Source: Cannabis sativa (lineage: Eukaryota > Streptophyta > Magnoliopsida > Rosales > Cannabaceae). Taken from it: DNA of 64,000 nucleotides. Position numbers and translations under genes: made by a program. Positions 35,516-47,891 of this stretch are shown one piece after another; within the stretch, counting starts at the first letter, position 1; every line of letters begins with the position of its first letter. The notes under the pieces are model-generated. The model saw nothing but the letters and a program-made list of their open reading frames with translations. It had not been told where the DNA came from and searched no databases. The stretch spans positions 50,857,429 to 50,921,428 of the forward strand of contig NC_083610.1 of NCBI RefSeq assembly GCF_029168945.1. Reading direction: 5' to 3'.

Positions 35516-38004
35516 TTAATAATTTTTAAATATAGAACTAAAATTTATATTTATTCTATTAGTTACGTTTACTAGTTATTTATTATAATGATGTGGTTAT
35601 GCGTAAATTTTCCTTTTAGGGGTATTATGCATTGTTGATGCTCTTATAATTAATGGATTTTAATCTCATTTCCACACAATAATTTGCTGTTTTCACTATT
35701 AAACAACGTCAGATGAGGTAGTCCTACTCCTACGACGAGGAGTGTCTCGCTGAAATTAAAATTCTTTCAAAGCTAAAATTCATGATAATAATTATATGAT
35801 TTTCCTTTTGAAAGAAAAATGGCAATGATTAAAGATTCCAAAAGTGAAGAGTATGAACAAGGTGGGATAGCATTTCAAAATAAAAAAGACAAGGTGGGAT
35901 AAAAAGTAACACAGTTTGAAATTTATATTCATTATTCACACATTTAAGTTTTTTTAAAATTTTAATAATTAATCCACTAAACAAGCATTATGGTGCTATA
36001 GATTTTTCTTTTATATATATATATATTCATTAATTGTATTAATTATAATTATACGCCTCTAAAGATTAACAATGGATCATGACCCTCGTCCTTTACTCAC
36101 ACCTAACTTATTGATTAGACAATAAATATCACAAGAGCCCACATGTGTCCTCCAAATTTTATTATTTTTATTTTGTGTATTTTGTGTTATTACCCTTAAA
36201 ACTTACACATTAAAACTTACACAATACACTATACTACTAATGTAAATACGAACGAGCCGTGTTTTTTAACACGACACGAAATCGATACCAGTCTAGAAAG
36301 TATGAGCATAATTAAGTACGAAAAAATATAGATTTATATAAAATACGACAGGATGATATAAATTAGTACAACTTGACAAGAAAAATTTATATTAAAGTAC
36401 GACATGACAAAAAAAACACAAAAAACAAGATACATAAGCACAAATAAATTAATCTAAAAGGCAGAATACTTGACAAATTTAAAAAACACTACGCAACATA
36501 TTAAAAAATCCTATAATTTATTAGTAATAATAAATATGTATTTCAATTATAAATAAGTTAAAATAATAACAAAATTTAAATATAATACTCAATATTATAA
36601 TTTTATAATTAAAAACATGTAAATTAAAATTATATAATAATTTATTTAAAAAGTGTGACATAAAAATTTAAGTATTTATAAGTGAATATTTAAATTCTAA
36701 CAATATAATAATTTTTTATATAATTATCTATAAAATATTATTAAAAAATTATATAAATATAACTAAAACAATAAAATATACATATAGTTTTTTTAAGAAA
36801 AATACACATATTGTAAAAAGAAAATGAAAAAATAAATCACAAATTTAAACCTAAATTTAAAAATGGTTGACTTGTTTAAGAAATACGAGCTGAAACGAAT
36901 AAAATACGTCAAAAAAAAATACGAGCCTACAAGTCGTTCTAGACTTATTCGTTTATCAAGACATGCTACGATTTATATTTTTTGGTTGTATAGTAGGACA
37001 ATATTCATAATTTGAAAATCAAATACAAATATAGATCGAGTAAGCTCGACACACAAATTTATAGCTGTACAGTGCACTACTACACTCTCTCTCACTCTTG
37101 AGAGAAAGACTTGCACAATAAGAGACAGCTGGCATCCACGAGTCTTAAATTATTATTATTATTTCTCTTACTTTTATAATATAAATGTCCTATTGTTATT
37201 ATATGACGTTACTCCATGTAAGTATGTAGTTTCTTATGAACTCATTTAACCAAACTTGCAACCTTTTCTGTACCATTCATCAATTTCAAAGAAACAAATT
37301 AATTAAGAAGATTAGTTTAATGAATAATTAATATTTATTTTCTATGAATTTTTTACGCTATTAAATTATATTTTTTTTAATACAACTTGCGAAAAGTATC
37401 TCCTAAAATATAATGTTTAGAGTAATATAGTTTTTTTTTTTGAATAATTTAGAGTAATATAATTATTTTATTATATTTTATTTAATTTTATCGTAAAATA
37501 AACAAAGTGATAGATAATAATTAATAAATGAATACAAATTAAATACTTTTAACTCTTTTTATATTAATGAATAATAAAATAAAATACTTTTTTTTTCTGT
37601 AATAATTTATAATTTTATTTTAGTATTTTAATCATTCAACTAAAAAAGGTGAAAATATTTAATATGCATCTATTTATCAACTGTTATTTATTTTGCCACT
37701 CGATTTACAATCAAATTGAATAAAATATAGTAAAAGGACCACATTACTGTAAATATTATATTTTAAAGGATATTATTAACAAAACATATACTATAACGTA
37801 CACATCTTGCTAGAATAAAAACTTTAAGAACAAAAATATTAATTATTCTAGTTTAACTAATCGGTGATGATGTGCTACTAAGAACATCTATAATAGAATG
37901 CTATATAAAGATTGTGTATGTGTATTTTTTAGCATATGTTCTTAAAATTAAAATTAAATCTAATGGTAGTATATAATATAGTTTAAAACTTAATACATAT
38001 ACTA
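35516..38004 (+). other. AT-rich intergenic DNA, no gene seen
   Basis: No supported coding region, RNA gene or clear element boundary. Positions 36240-36310 and 36890-36960 share ACGA-rich words (TACGAGC, AACACGACACGA) in both orientations and may be the ends of an old, decayed repeat. A CT-rich stretch (ACTCTCTCTCACTCTTGAG) is near 37085. The rest is A/T runs and ATAT microsatellite. Confidence 0.6.
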
Positions 38005-40582
38005 TTCTTTCTTCCTATTTTTCCTATTTTTTGGCATATTCTCTTATTTTATTTAAAAAATAAACTATACATACAAAGGTAAAAGTTCCACATTGTTTAG
38101 ATATCTTTTAGGTGTTATCTAAGTAGGTTATAAATAATACTTTTATTTTTCAACACTTTTTTGTCTAAGAAATATTATTTTTTTTATAGGTGATTTATTA
38201 ATATCTTACCTAATAAATTATATTTATTGAATTCTATAAGTAGTTATTTATCTTTTAATAATTAAATTTTTTATAATAATTTTTTATTTTAAATATATTT
38301 ACGAAATTAATTTAGTTTAAGAATTTATTTTAATATTCTAGATTTTTATATTGGTTTGTTCGAGTTAAAAATATTTTTTTACAGCTAAAAAATTTTCTCT
38401 TAAATTTTAATTTGTTCAAAAGTTAAAAATATATTTGTAAGAGGTGACACACTTATATGACTATATATTTGAGCATTTTTTATCATATTTTTTATCATTT
38501 TTTTTTTTAATTTTTTTGTTACTTTTTTATTATATCAATTTTAGAATACAAAACATACCTATTTCAACAAATTGATTTTTTATTATTATTATTATATTAT
38601 CATTTTTCTTATTTTTATATTTTGTAAGTTTAATTTAAATTATTTAAATAGTTAAAATTATTAGAAATAAAAATTGACATTTTTTTACTTAAAAAATACT
38701 TTTTGTAGTTTACATTATAAATTAAAAACAAAAATATGAACTTTAAAATGATTTATGTGGCATCCTATGTTAATTTTAATTCATATTCTTTTATCCATTT
38801 TCTCATTGTTTATGAATAAAATAAAACAATCAATATCAATATATTTAAAATGATTTTAATATTATGTTTATAACTTAAATTATTATAACAATAAATAGGT
38901 TTATTTTTCCTAAATTATTACTAAAGAAATCATGTCTTTGAACTATTATCGATACTAAATATTTTCTAAAACTATTCAGGTAACTAAGTTGTGACCATTC
39001 TCTTACTTTTTGTCCTACATGAATTTTAATTTTTTTTAAAAGGAGTCCAAAAAATGACTAAATTATAATGATATTTCAAATTTAAATTTAATTTTTTTTT
39101 TAATTGTTCATTTTACCAAATATTTAATTGGATAAGATAAATCACTCATTGATTCAATGAAAAGAAGGATGAGTGATATATTTATAAGTTACAAGTCTAA
39201 CATTAATCACATTTTTAAGCTGTGAGACTTTTTTTAAAAAATAAAATAGAAACTCTATAATAAATATCTATATTATATGGAAATATAAAAAATACAAATA
39301 ATTAAAGATGACTAAAAATATCTAAAATATTAGAAAAAATTTAGTTGTTTTTTTATTTATTTAACTAAATATCAAAGATGTTGTCACATTATAAAAATGT
39401 ATACTTAATGGTGTAATATTGAATTAATCAATCACCCATATAGTGAAAAAAAGAATGAGTGATATATTTATAGGTTACAAGTCTAACACTAATCACATTT
39501 TTAAGCTATGTGGGACTTTTATAGCATCATAAAAATTATACTTTTATAATAAAAAAAAAATATGCACTAATCATATTTTCTAAAGAATATAATATAAGGT
39601 GTAATATAATATTTAAGAGAAAATTTCATTATTTATTATTTTATATAAAGATGAATTCACATATTTCTTTTGAGATAAAAGATAAATAAATAAAAATATC
39701 AAACATCAATATATATTTCTTTCAACAATGAGTCCATAAAAAAGCTATGATATTTAGTTAATTTTTTTTTAAAAGAAATAACTTTTAAATAACATAATAC
39801 ATTAATAATTAATTTAATTTTTCAAGTTAAAAATTTAAATAACATAAAAAAAATAATATTTTAAATTAAAAATTAAGCAATTTAAAACAAAAAATTCATA
39901 ATTATAGAACTACCTTAAAATTTTAACTAATATTTTTATATCATTTAAATTTATAAATTCTATATTATATAATAAAATAATAATATATTTTTACAGGGTA
40001 AAAAATATTATTTGATTTATAATGAATATTAAACTCATTTGTAGTTGTACTAATTATAAAATATATAAATTCGTCATTGAGACTATATTGCAAAAATTAT
40101 AATTAACCAAGTATAAATATATTTTTTCTATTATTACAAATGATAAATATCATTTCAAAACGTGTATCACAAAAGTTATTAATTTACTTCTTTGTTTTCT
40201 TAAATAATAATTTTTTTAATAAATTAGAGGGAGGATTTAATTTGTTTCTTTCTGTCAAAAATAGAATCTAAATAGGGTTTCAAAAAACCTACATGTCATA
40301 AGCATAATTTATTAAATTCAGAAATTGTTACTTTTTTTCATTTATTTTCTTATAAAAATACGTGTAATTTTTTTGTTCCACTATTTCTAATATTTTTCAC
40401 AAAATCGCTATCTTTCTCTATATTTTAAAAATAACAAATTATGTTTCTAATTTTAAAATATTATATTTTAGATTATATCATTTAATAAGTACAATATATA
40501 TATGTATGAAAAGATTATAAAATTTGGGCAACACCGCGTAAAATTTGGGCAACACCGCGCAAAGCGCGGCTTAGTTCCCTAG
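38005..40582 (+). mobile_element. Helitron-like repeat, copy 1
   Basis: The 3' end has the Helitron signature: hairpin CCGCGC-AAA-GCGCGG at 40555-40569, then TTAGTTCC and CTAG ending at 40582, followed by T. No transposase is encoded, so it is non-autonomous. Homology with copy 2 starts near 38005 (ACTATTCTTTCTTCC), but the true 5' TC end is not found, so this copy may be truncated. An extra partial copy of the subterminal sequence (AAAATTTGGGCAACACCGCG) is inserted just before the hairpin. Confidence 0.65.
39465..39516 (-). promoter_or_regulatory. U-snRNA-like promoter module, minus strand
   Basis: On the minus strand GTCCCACATAG (39506-39516) is followed after 33 nt by TATAAATA (39465-39472). 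A damaged relative with GTCTCACA and a 31-nt gap is at 39179-39228. Confidence 0.45.
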
Positions 40583-40728
40583 TATATATATATATCAATA
40601 TATATACATAAAGGAATGCACAAGAGGAGTTTAGGTGGCATTTTACTATTCTTTCTTCCTATTTTTCTTATTTTTTGGCATATTCTCTTATTTTATTTGA
40701 AAAATAAACTATACATACAAAGCTAAAA

Positions 40729-40780
40729 GTCCCACATTGTTTAGAGATCTTTTAGGTGTTATCTAAGTAGGTTATAAATA
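40729..40780 (+). promoter_or_regulatory. U-snRNA-like promoter module (USE + TATA)
   Basis: GTCCCACATTG (40729-40739) matches the plant upstream sequence element RTCCCACATCG at 10 of 11 positions. TATAAATA starts at 40773, with 33 nt between. That spacing is the one known for RNA polymerase II snRNA genes in plants. No snRNA sequence is recognisable downstream. A weaker copy (GTTCCACATTG, also 33 nt to TATAAATA) is at 38085-38136. Confidence 0.5.
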
Positions 40781-41150
40781 ATTTTTTTATTTTTCAATAC
40801 TTTTTTGTCTAAGAAATATTATTTTTTATGGGTGATTTATTAATATCTTACCTAATAAATTATATTTATTAATTTCTATAAGTAGTTATTTATTTTTTAA
40901 TAATTAATTTTTTTATAATAATTTGTAATTTTATATATATTTACGAAATAAATTTAGTTTAAGAATTTATTTTAATATTCTAGATTTATATTATTGTTTG
41001 TTCGAGTTAGAAATATTTTTTTACAACTAAAATTTTTTAATAGGAAGAAAGAATAGTAAAAAAAAATATGATAAAAAAATGCTCAAATATATAGTCATAT
41101 AAGTGTGTCACCTCTTAAAAATATATTTTTTAACTTTTGAACAAATTAAA

Positions 41151-41406
41151 ATTTAAGAGAAAATTATTTAGTTGTAAAAAAATATTTTTAACTCAAAAAC
41201 AAACAACAATATAAAAGTCTAGAATATTAAAATAAATTCTAAAACTAAATTAATTTCGTAAATATATATAAAATTAAAATTTAAGAGAAAATTATTTAGT
41301 TGTAAAAAAATATTTTTAACTCAAAAACAAACAACAATATAAAAGTCTAGAATATTAAAATAAATTCTAAAACTAAATTAATTTCGTAAATATATATAAA
41401 ATTAAA
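41151..41406 (+). repeat. 128-bp tandem duplication
   Basis: ATTTAAGAGAAAATTATTTA at 41151 recurs at 41279, and the following ~128 bp are essentially identical between the two copies. The near-identity suggests a recent event within the right arm of the inverted repeat. Confidence 0.85.
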
Positions 41407-41550
41407 AATTATTATAAAAAATTTAATTATTAAAAGATAAATAAATACTTATAAAAATCAATAAATATAATTTATTAGGTAAGATATTAATAAATCACCC
41501 ATAAAAAAATAATATTTCTTAGACAAAAAAGTGTTGAAAAATTAAAGTAT

Positions 41551-41602
41551 TAATTATAACCTACTTAGATAACACCTAAAAGATCTCTAAACAATGTGGG
41601 AC
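41551..41602 (-). promoter_or_regulatory. U-snRNA-like promoter module in the inverted arm
   Basis: On the minus strand GTCCCACATTG (41592-41602), 33 nt, then TATAATTA (41551-41558). It is the inverted copy of the module at 40729. Confidence 0.45.
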
Positions 41603-42725
41603 TTTTAGCTTTGTATGTATAGTTTATTTTTCAAATAAAATAAGAGAATATGCCAAAAAATAAGAAAAATAGGAAGAAAGAATAGTAAAATGCCACCTAA
41701 ACTCCTCTTGTGCATTCCTTTATGTATATATATTGATTGATTGATGAGAAAATGGATAAAAGAATATGAATTAAAATTAACACAGGATGCCACATAAATC
41801 ATTTTAAAGTTCATATTTTTGTTATTAACAAATTGATTTTTTTATTATTATTATATTATCATTTTTCTGATTTTTATATTTTGTAAGTTTAATTTAAATT
41901 ATTTAAATAGTTAAAATTATTAGAAATAAAAATTGACATTTTTTTACTTAAAAAAAATACTTTTTGTAGTTTACATTATAAATTAAAAACAAAAATATAA
42001 ACTTTAAAATGATTTATGTGGCATCCTATGTTAATTTTAATTCATATTTTTTTTTATCCATTTTCTCATTGTTTATGAATAAAATAAAACCATCAATATC
42101 AATATATTTAAAATAATTTTAATATTATGTTTAAATTCATGGTTGAATAACTTAAATTATTATAACAATAAATAGGTTTATTTTTCCTAAATTATTACTA
42201 AAAAAATCACATCTTTGAACTATTATCGATACTAAATATTCTCCAAAACTATTCAGGTAACTAAGTTGTGACCATTCTCTTACTTTTTGTCCTACATGAA
42301 TTTTATTTTATTTTTAAAAGGAGTCCAAAGAATGACTAAATTATAATGATATTTTAAATTTAAATTTTAATTATTTTTTTCATTGTTCATTTTACCAAAT
42401 ATTTAATTGAGTAAGATTGAGTTAATCATTCGTTGATTCAATGAAAAGAAGGATGAGTGATATATTTATAAGTTACAAGTCTAACATTAATCACATTTTT
42501 AAGCTGTGACTTTTTTAAAAAAATAAAATAAAAATTCTATAATAAATATCTATATTATATGGAAATATAAAAAAATACAAATAATTAAAGATGACTAAAA
42601 ATATCTAAAATCTTAGAAAAAATTTAGTTGTTTTTTTTTTTATTTATTTAACTAAATATCAAAGATGTTGTCACATCATAAAAATGTATCAATCACCCAT
42701 TTAGTGAAAAAAAGAATGAGTGATA

Positions 42726-42777
42726 TATTTATAGGTTACAAGTCTAACATTGATCACATTTCTAAGCTGTGTGGGAC
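42726..42777 (-). promoter_or_regulatory. U-snRNA-like promoter module, minus strand
   Basis: On the minus strand GTCCCACACAG (42767-42777), 33 nt, then TATAAATA (42726-42733). It is the copy 2 equivalent of 39465-39516. A degenerate relative lies at 42463-42510. Confidence 0.45.
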
Positions 42778-43582
42778 TTTTATAGCATCATAAAAATTAT
42801 ACTTTTATAATAAAAGAAAAAATATGCACTAATCACATTTTCTAAAGAATATAATATAAGGTGTAATATAATATTTAAGAGAAAAATTCATTATTTATTA
42901 TTTTATACAAAGATGAATTCACATATTTTTTTTTTTGAGATAAAAGATAAATAAATAAAAATATCAAACATCAATATATATCCCTTTCAACAATGAGTCC
43001 ATTAAAAAAAATATGATATTTAGTTAATTTTTTTTTTAAAAAAAAAAACAACTTTTAAATAACATAATACATTAATAATTAATTTAATTTAATTTAATTT
43101 TTCAAGTTAAAAATTTAAATAACATAAAAAAAAATAATATTTTAAATTAAGAATTAAGCCATTTAAAACAAAAAATTCATAATTATAGAACTACATTAAA
43201 ATTTTAACAAATATTTTTATATCATTTAAATTTATAAATTCTATATTATATAGTAAAATAATAATATATTTTTATAGGGTAAAAAAAGATTATTTGATTT
43301 ATAATGAATATTAAACTCATTTGTAGTTGTACTAATTATAAAATATATAAATTCATCACTGAGACTATATTGCAAAAATGATAATTTACCAAGTATAAAT
43401 ATATTTTTTCTATTATTACAAATGATAAATATCATTTCAAAACGTGTATCACAAAAGTTATTAATTTGCTACTTTATTTTCTTAAATAATATTTCTTTTT
43501 TATAAATTAGAGGGAGGATTTAAATTGTTTCTTTCTGTCAAAAATAGAATCTAAATAGTGTTTCAAAACACCTACATCACCG

Positions 43583-45472
43583 TGTTGGAAATTATTTTAC
43601 GAGGATCTTAGATCTACTCACAAGTATGTTGATTAACACCCTAAATATGAACTTTCTAAAACGATGAAATAAACACATATAAAGTTTAGGAAACCTTACA
43701 TTGGGTGCAGCAGAATAATATCACTCCTTCCGTTCAGATCTCTAACCCTTGTATCCTTTATGTCGCATAGTATTATCAAGATCTGAACCTGGATCTCTTT
43801 CTCTGATTCTTTGGTGCTGAAACTCCTTCTTGCTGAAAGTCTTTCTTCACGATCTTCCTCACTATGATTGAGGTATCACTTGCTGTGTGTGGGCACTACT
43901 CTAATCACTAAGTGTTTCGAAATATTAAGGAAGAAGAGAGAGAGAGAGTGGTCGGCCAAGGTAGAGAGAGAGAGGCTCAGGTTTTTCTGAATGAAAAGTG
44001 TAATTTTCCTGAAGCCTTCACTATCTATTTATAACATTCCACTAGGGTTAGGTTTTAATTATTTGGTATTAAAATAATGAAAATATCAGAGGATAATTCC
44101 TATAAAAGTGGCCGGCCATAGCAGTATGGATTTGGGCCTCACTTTTTGCAATTTTGCAGTTTTATCACTATTATATCTGATTTTCTCAAAAATGCCAATT
44201 TTCTAATTCAACCATTTAAATACCAATTCTAACTATTTAATAACTATAAGTAATTATTAAATAATATTGTCATTTATCATATTTATTAATTGAACCATAC
44301 AAAGTATAATAATTAACAAATATGCCCCTAAAAACTCTTTCTTTACAATTTTGCCCTTACTTAGTGAAAAATTCACAAATAGACATAGTCTAATTTGAGA
44401 ATTATAATTGATTAATCAAAACCAATTACATGAGTCTTACAAGCAATATTATCTCAACTAGTGGGGGGACCATGGGTCTATATAACCGAGCTTCCAATAA
44501 GCAGATCAAGAATTTATTACCTAAATTCATTGACTTATTAATTCTTCGTTGAATCCACGCATAGAACTTAGAATTGCACTCTCAGTATATAGAATGCTCT
44601 ATATGTTCCACCATATAGACACATCATTAGTTATCCATTATTATAATCCTAATTTGATCAATGATCCTCTATATGAATGATCTACACTATAAAGGGATTA
44701 GATTACCGTTACACCCTACTATGTATTTTATCCTTAAAACACTTGACCCCGTATAAATGATATTTCAGCTTATGTGAAATGAGTACTCCACCATTTATTT
44801 TCGTTTTGTCAAGCTCGAAGGAGATCATCCTTTGCTTACTATTCGCCAGATAGAAGCTATAGATTCCATGTTTATATTAGCGCTCCCACTCAATTGCACT
44901 AGCGTGTTCCCAAAATGTACGTATCACCCTGACCTAAAAGTAGGCTTAACTAACAAATCAAAGAACACGAATAGTCTCCTGAGATTGAGCCTAATCATAA
45001 CAGGATTAAGATCATTTGATCTAGGATCAACTAGGCGATATTGACTTGAATAGATTTTACGGTAAGTTTAATAAATCTAAGTCAAAGTTCAATATCGGTC
45101 CCTTCCGATGCATACTCCATACATCCAACCTGAGCTTTACTTTAACCAATGTTCTGGAAAGAACATAGCATTTCTCCAAATGCAAGTAAACTCTTGTTGT
45201 AGATTATCATATCAGTAAAACCCTGTGTCTGATAAATCTAGGAAACTTTATTCACATAGTCATGTTTACTTTCCAAAGTGTTGACAACACAATAAACAGG
45301 ATCAAGTATGTGAAAAGGGTTTCAGATGAATTTATAAATCAAATAGACAAGCAATTGATAAAGTGAACCAAAACATACACAAATGAATGAAAAATACTTC
45401 TGTTTCTTTGATGATGCTGAATAAAATAGATTACATTGAAATGGAGTTTTATTTAGGGCATAAAACCCAACA
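43583..45472 (-). repeat. 3' LTR of Copia element C (1890 bp)
   Basis: On the plus strand it starts TGTTGGAAAT and ends ACCCAACA. It differs from the partner LTR at only a few percent of positions on inspection. Confidence 0.92.
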
Positions 45473-45487
45473 AACTCCCACTTGCAC
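45473..45487 (-). other. Polypurine tract of Copia element C
   Basis: On the minus strand TGCAAGTGGGAGTT abuts the 3' LTR, identical to the tract before 5602 in element A. Confidence 0.75.
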
Positions 45488-45501
45488 TAATATAAAACTA
45501 A

Positions 45502-47844
45502 TCAGTACATATCAATTAATCCTAAATTCTGACGGTGCTTTTCAAATGCTGTCACGGCCAAGACTTTGGTAAATGGATCAGCTAGGTTGTCCTCTGTGTC
45601 TACTTTCTAAACTAGTACATCCCCTCTTGCCACGTATTCTCTGATAATGTGATACTTCCTTTCAATGTGTTTGCTTCTCTTGTGGCTTCGAGGTTCTTTA
45701 CTGTTTGTTATTGCTCCATTGTTATCACAAAGTAGGACCAGAGGTTTTTCCATTCCAGGGACGACACCGATGCTGGTGAAGAACTTTCTTAGCCAGACAA
45801 GTTCTTTAGCAGCTTCGGCTGCAGCTACGTATTCAGCTTCCATAGTCGAGTCCGATATCGCGATTTGTTTTGCACTTCTCCAAACCACTGCTCCACCCCC
45901 AAGAAAAAACACCATCCCAGATGTAGATTTCCTGTATTCAAGACTTGCCTGGAAATCTGAATCAGTGTAGCCTATGGGATTTAAAGCACCACCCTTGTAG
46001 ACTAACACAAGATTCCTTGTACTCTTTAAGTATTTTAGAATATACTTAACTGCATTCCAATTTCCCTGTCCTGGATTAGACTGATACCTGCTCACGATTC
46101 CCACTGCATAGCAGATGTCAGGTCTAGTGCATAACATTGCATACATTAGACTTCCAACTGCAAAAGCATAGGGAATTTTTGCCATGTCCTCTATCTCTTG
46201 AGGATCAGTCGGAGATTGTTCCTTAGATAGACGAATACCATATCTAGAAGGCATGTTTGCCCCATTGGTGTTATTCATGGAGAATCTCTCTAAAACTTTG
46301 TCAATGTAGGTTGTTTGAGAGAGGGCAAGAGATCTGTTCTTCTGGTTTCTGATAATCTGAATACCAAGAACATAGGTTGCTTCACCCAAATCTTTCATGT
46401 CGAATTGAGTGTTGAGCCATTCCTTGATGTGAGTCATTTTCTTGACATTATTTCCAATAATCAAAATGTCATCAACATAAAGGACCAGGAATACTACTAC
46501 TTGGTCTTCCTTGAGTTGGTAAACACAAGGTTCATCTTCATTCTGAAGAAAGCCGTAGGTCTTGATAATTTCATCAAACCTTTTGTTCCATGAGCGAGAA
46601 GCTTGCTTAAGTCCATAGATAGACCTATTTAGTTTGCAAACTTTCTTTTCCTGCCCTGGAAGAACATAGCCTTCTAGTTGCTCCATATAGATGGTTTCTT
46701 CAAGTACCCCATTAAGGAAGGCAGTCTTGACATCCATTTGCAAGATTTCATAATCGAAAGCAGCAACTATGGAGAGAAGAATTCGGATGGATTTGAGCAT
46801 GGCAATAGGACTAAAAGTTTCCTCATAGTCCACGCCTTCTCTTTGGGTATAACCCTTGGCTACAAGTCTAGCTTTAAAAGTTTTGACTTCGCCTCCAGCT
46901 CCTCTTTTCTTCTTGTAAACCCACTTGCATCCTATTGGATGATAGTCGTCAGGTGCGTCTACGTATTCCCAGACTTTGTTCTTTTTCATGGAATCCATTT
47001 CTGAATCCATGCCGACCGACCATCGTTTCCGTTGCGGACTAGCCATTGCCTGTTTATAGGTTAATGGATCGTCTTCAATACCGTCACCTACGACCATATT
47101 GATTTCACCATCCAAGCCATAACGAGCTGGTTTTGTTGAAACCCTCCTACTACGACGAGGAGCGGTGATCTTCTGAACAGAAACTTTAGTAGTAGATTTC
47201 TTAGTTAGTTCGACTGAGGGAGTGTGATTGTCCTCTTCACGAGTGGAGGAGGACGGAACATTGGAAGGACTTATATCTGAAAGCAATTCCTCTAGAACAA
47301 CTTTACTTTTCAGTTTGTTGTCTTTAATATAGTTCTCTTCAAGGAAAGTAGCATTTGTAGAAACAAACACTTTGTTATCCTTGTGACTATAAAATAGTCC
47401 ACCCCTAGTCTCTTTAGAATTTCTGACAAACATGCATACTTCGGTACGTGATTCAAGTTTGCCTTCTTTCTTTCTTAAGACATGAGCAGGGCACCCCCAA
47501 ATTCTGTAGTGGCGTAAACTAGGTGTACGACCATTCCAAAGTTCGACGGGTGTCTTAGGGACTGCTTTAGATGGAACAACATTTAAAATGTCATTAGCCA
47601 TCTGTATAGCATATCCCCAAAAGGACGTAGACAGAGTTGAATAACTCAGCATAGACCTAACCATTTCCAAAAGAGTGCGATTTCTTCTTTCTGCAACTCC
47701 ATTTTTTTTTGGAGTGCCTGGGGCAGTGTATTGGGATTCAATTCCAAGTTCAATTAAATGATCTTTGAACTGCATATCCATATATTCTCCACCCCTATCA
47801 GTTCGCAAGATCTTTAATGATTTACCTAATTGGTTTCGAGCCAA
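45502..47844 (-). pseudogene. Copia C pol: integrase catalytic core, RT, RNase H
   Basis: From 47844 the minus strand is open for 745 codons. Integrase shows ILRTDRGGEYM (second Asp) and [11 protein letters not shown] (Glu). RT runs from KWVYKKKRGAGGEV through MDVKTAFLNG to LYVDDILIIGNN (active-site YVDD intact). RNase H shows GYTDSDFQ, AEYVAA and LLCDNNGA. An in-frame TAG at 45607-45609, probably from CAG, cuts the frame early. The same frame continues through DNLADPFTK to a natural TGA at 45502. Upstream, a TAG near 47855 separates it from the rest of integrase. The product would be the element's DNA-synthesis enzyme. Confidence 0.9.
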
Positions 47845-47891
47845 AGCATGAAACTCCTAAAACTTTTCAAACGTTTCAGATTTCTTTTGCA

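Larger units (their letters stand above)
40597..41735 (+). repeat. Large inverted repeat at the Helitron 5' end
   Basis: The left arm 40597-41032 is repeated in reverse complement at about 41280-41735 with few mismatches. Both arms include the proposed Helitron 5' end and the GTCCCACATTG/TATA module. Positions 41033-41279 form the spacer and contain more inverted sequence related to 38380-38500. A transcript would fold into a stem of over 400 bp. The interval is not coding. Confidence 0.8.

Noticed and set aside
35700..35760. A possible host exon near GTCCTACTCCTACGACGAGG
   Set aside because: Only a short GC-richer patch. No open frame of useful length and no recognisable protein around it.
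40800..40860. A possible snRNA gene downstream of the USE/TATA module
   Set aside because: The sequence is A/T-rich with no U1, U2, U4, U5 or U6 motif and no convincing 3' box.
41605..41814. A 69-codon minus-strand frame with hydrophobic residues
   Set aside because: It is AT-rich sequence in the inverted arm of a Helitron-like repeat. The hydrophobicity is explained by T-rich codons.
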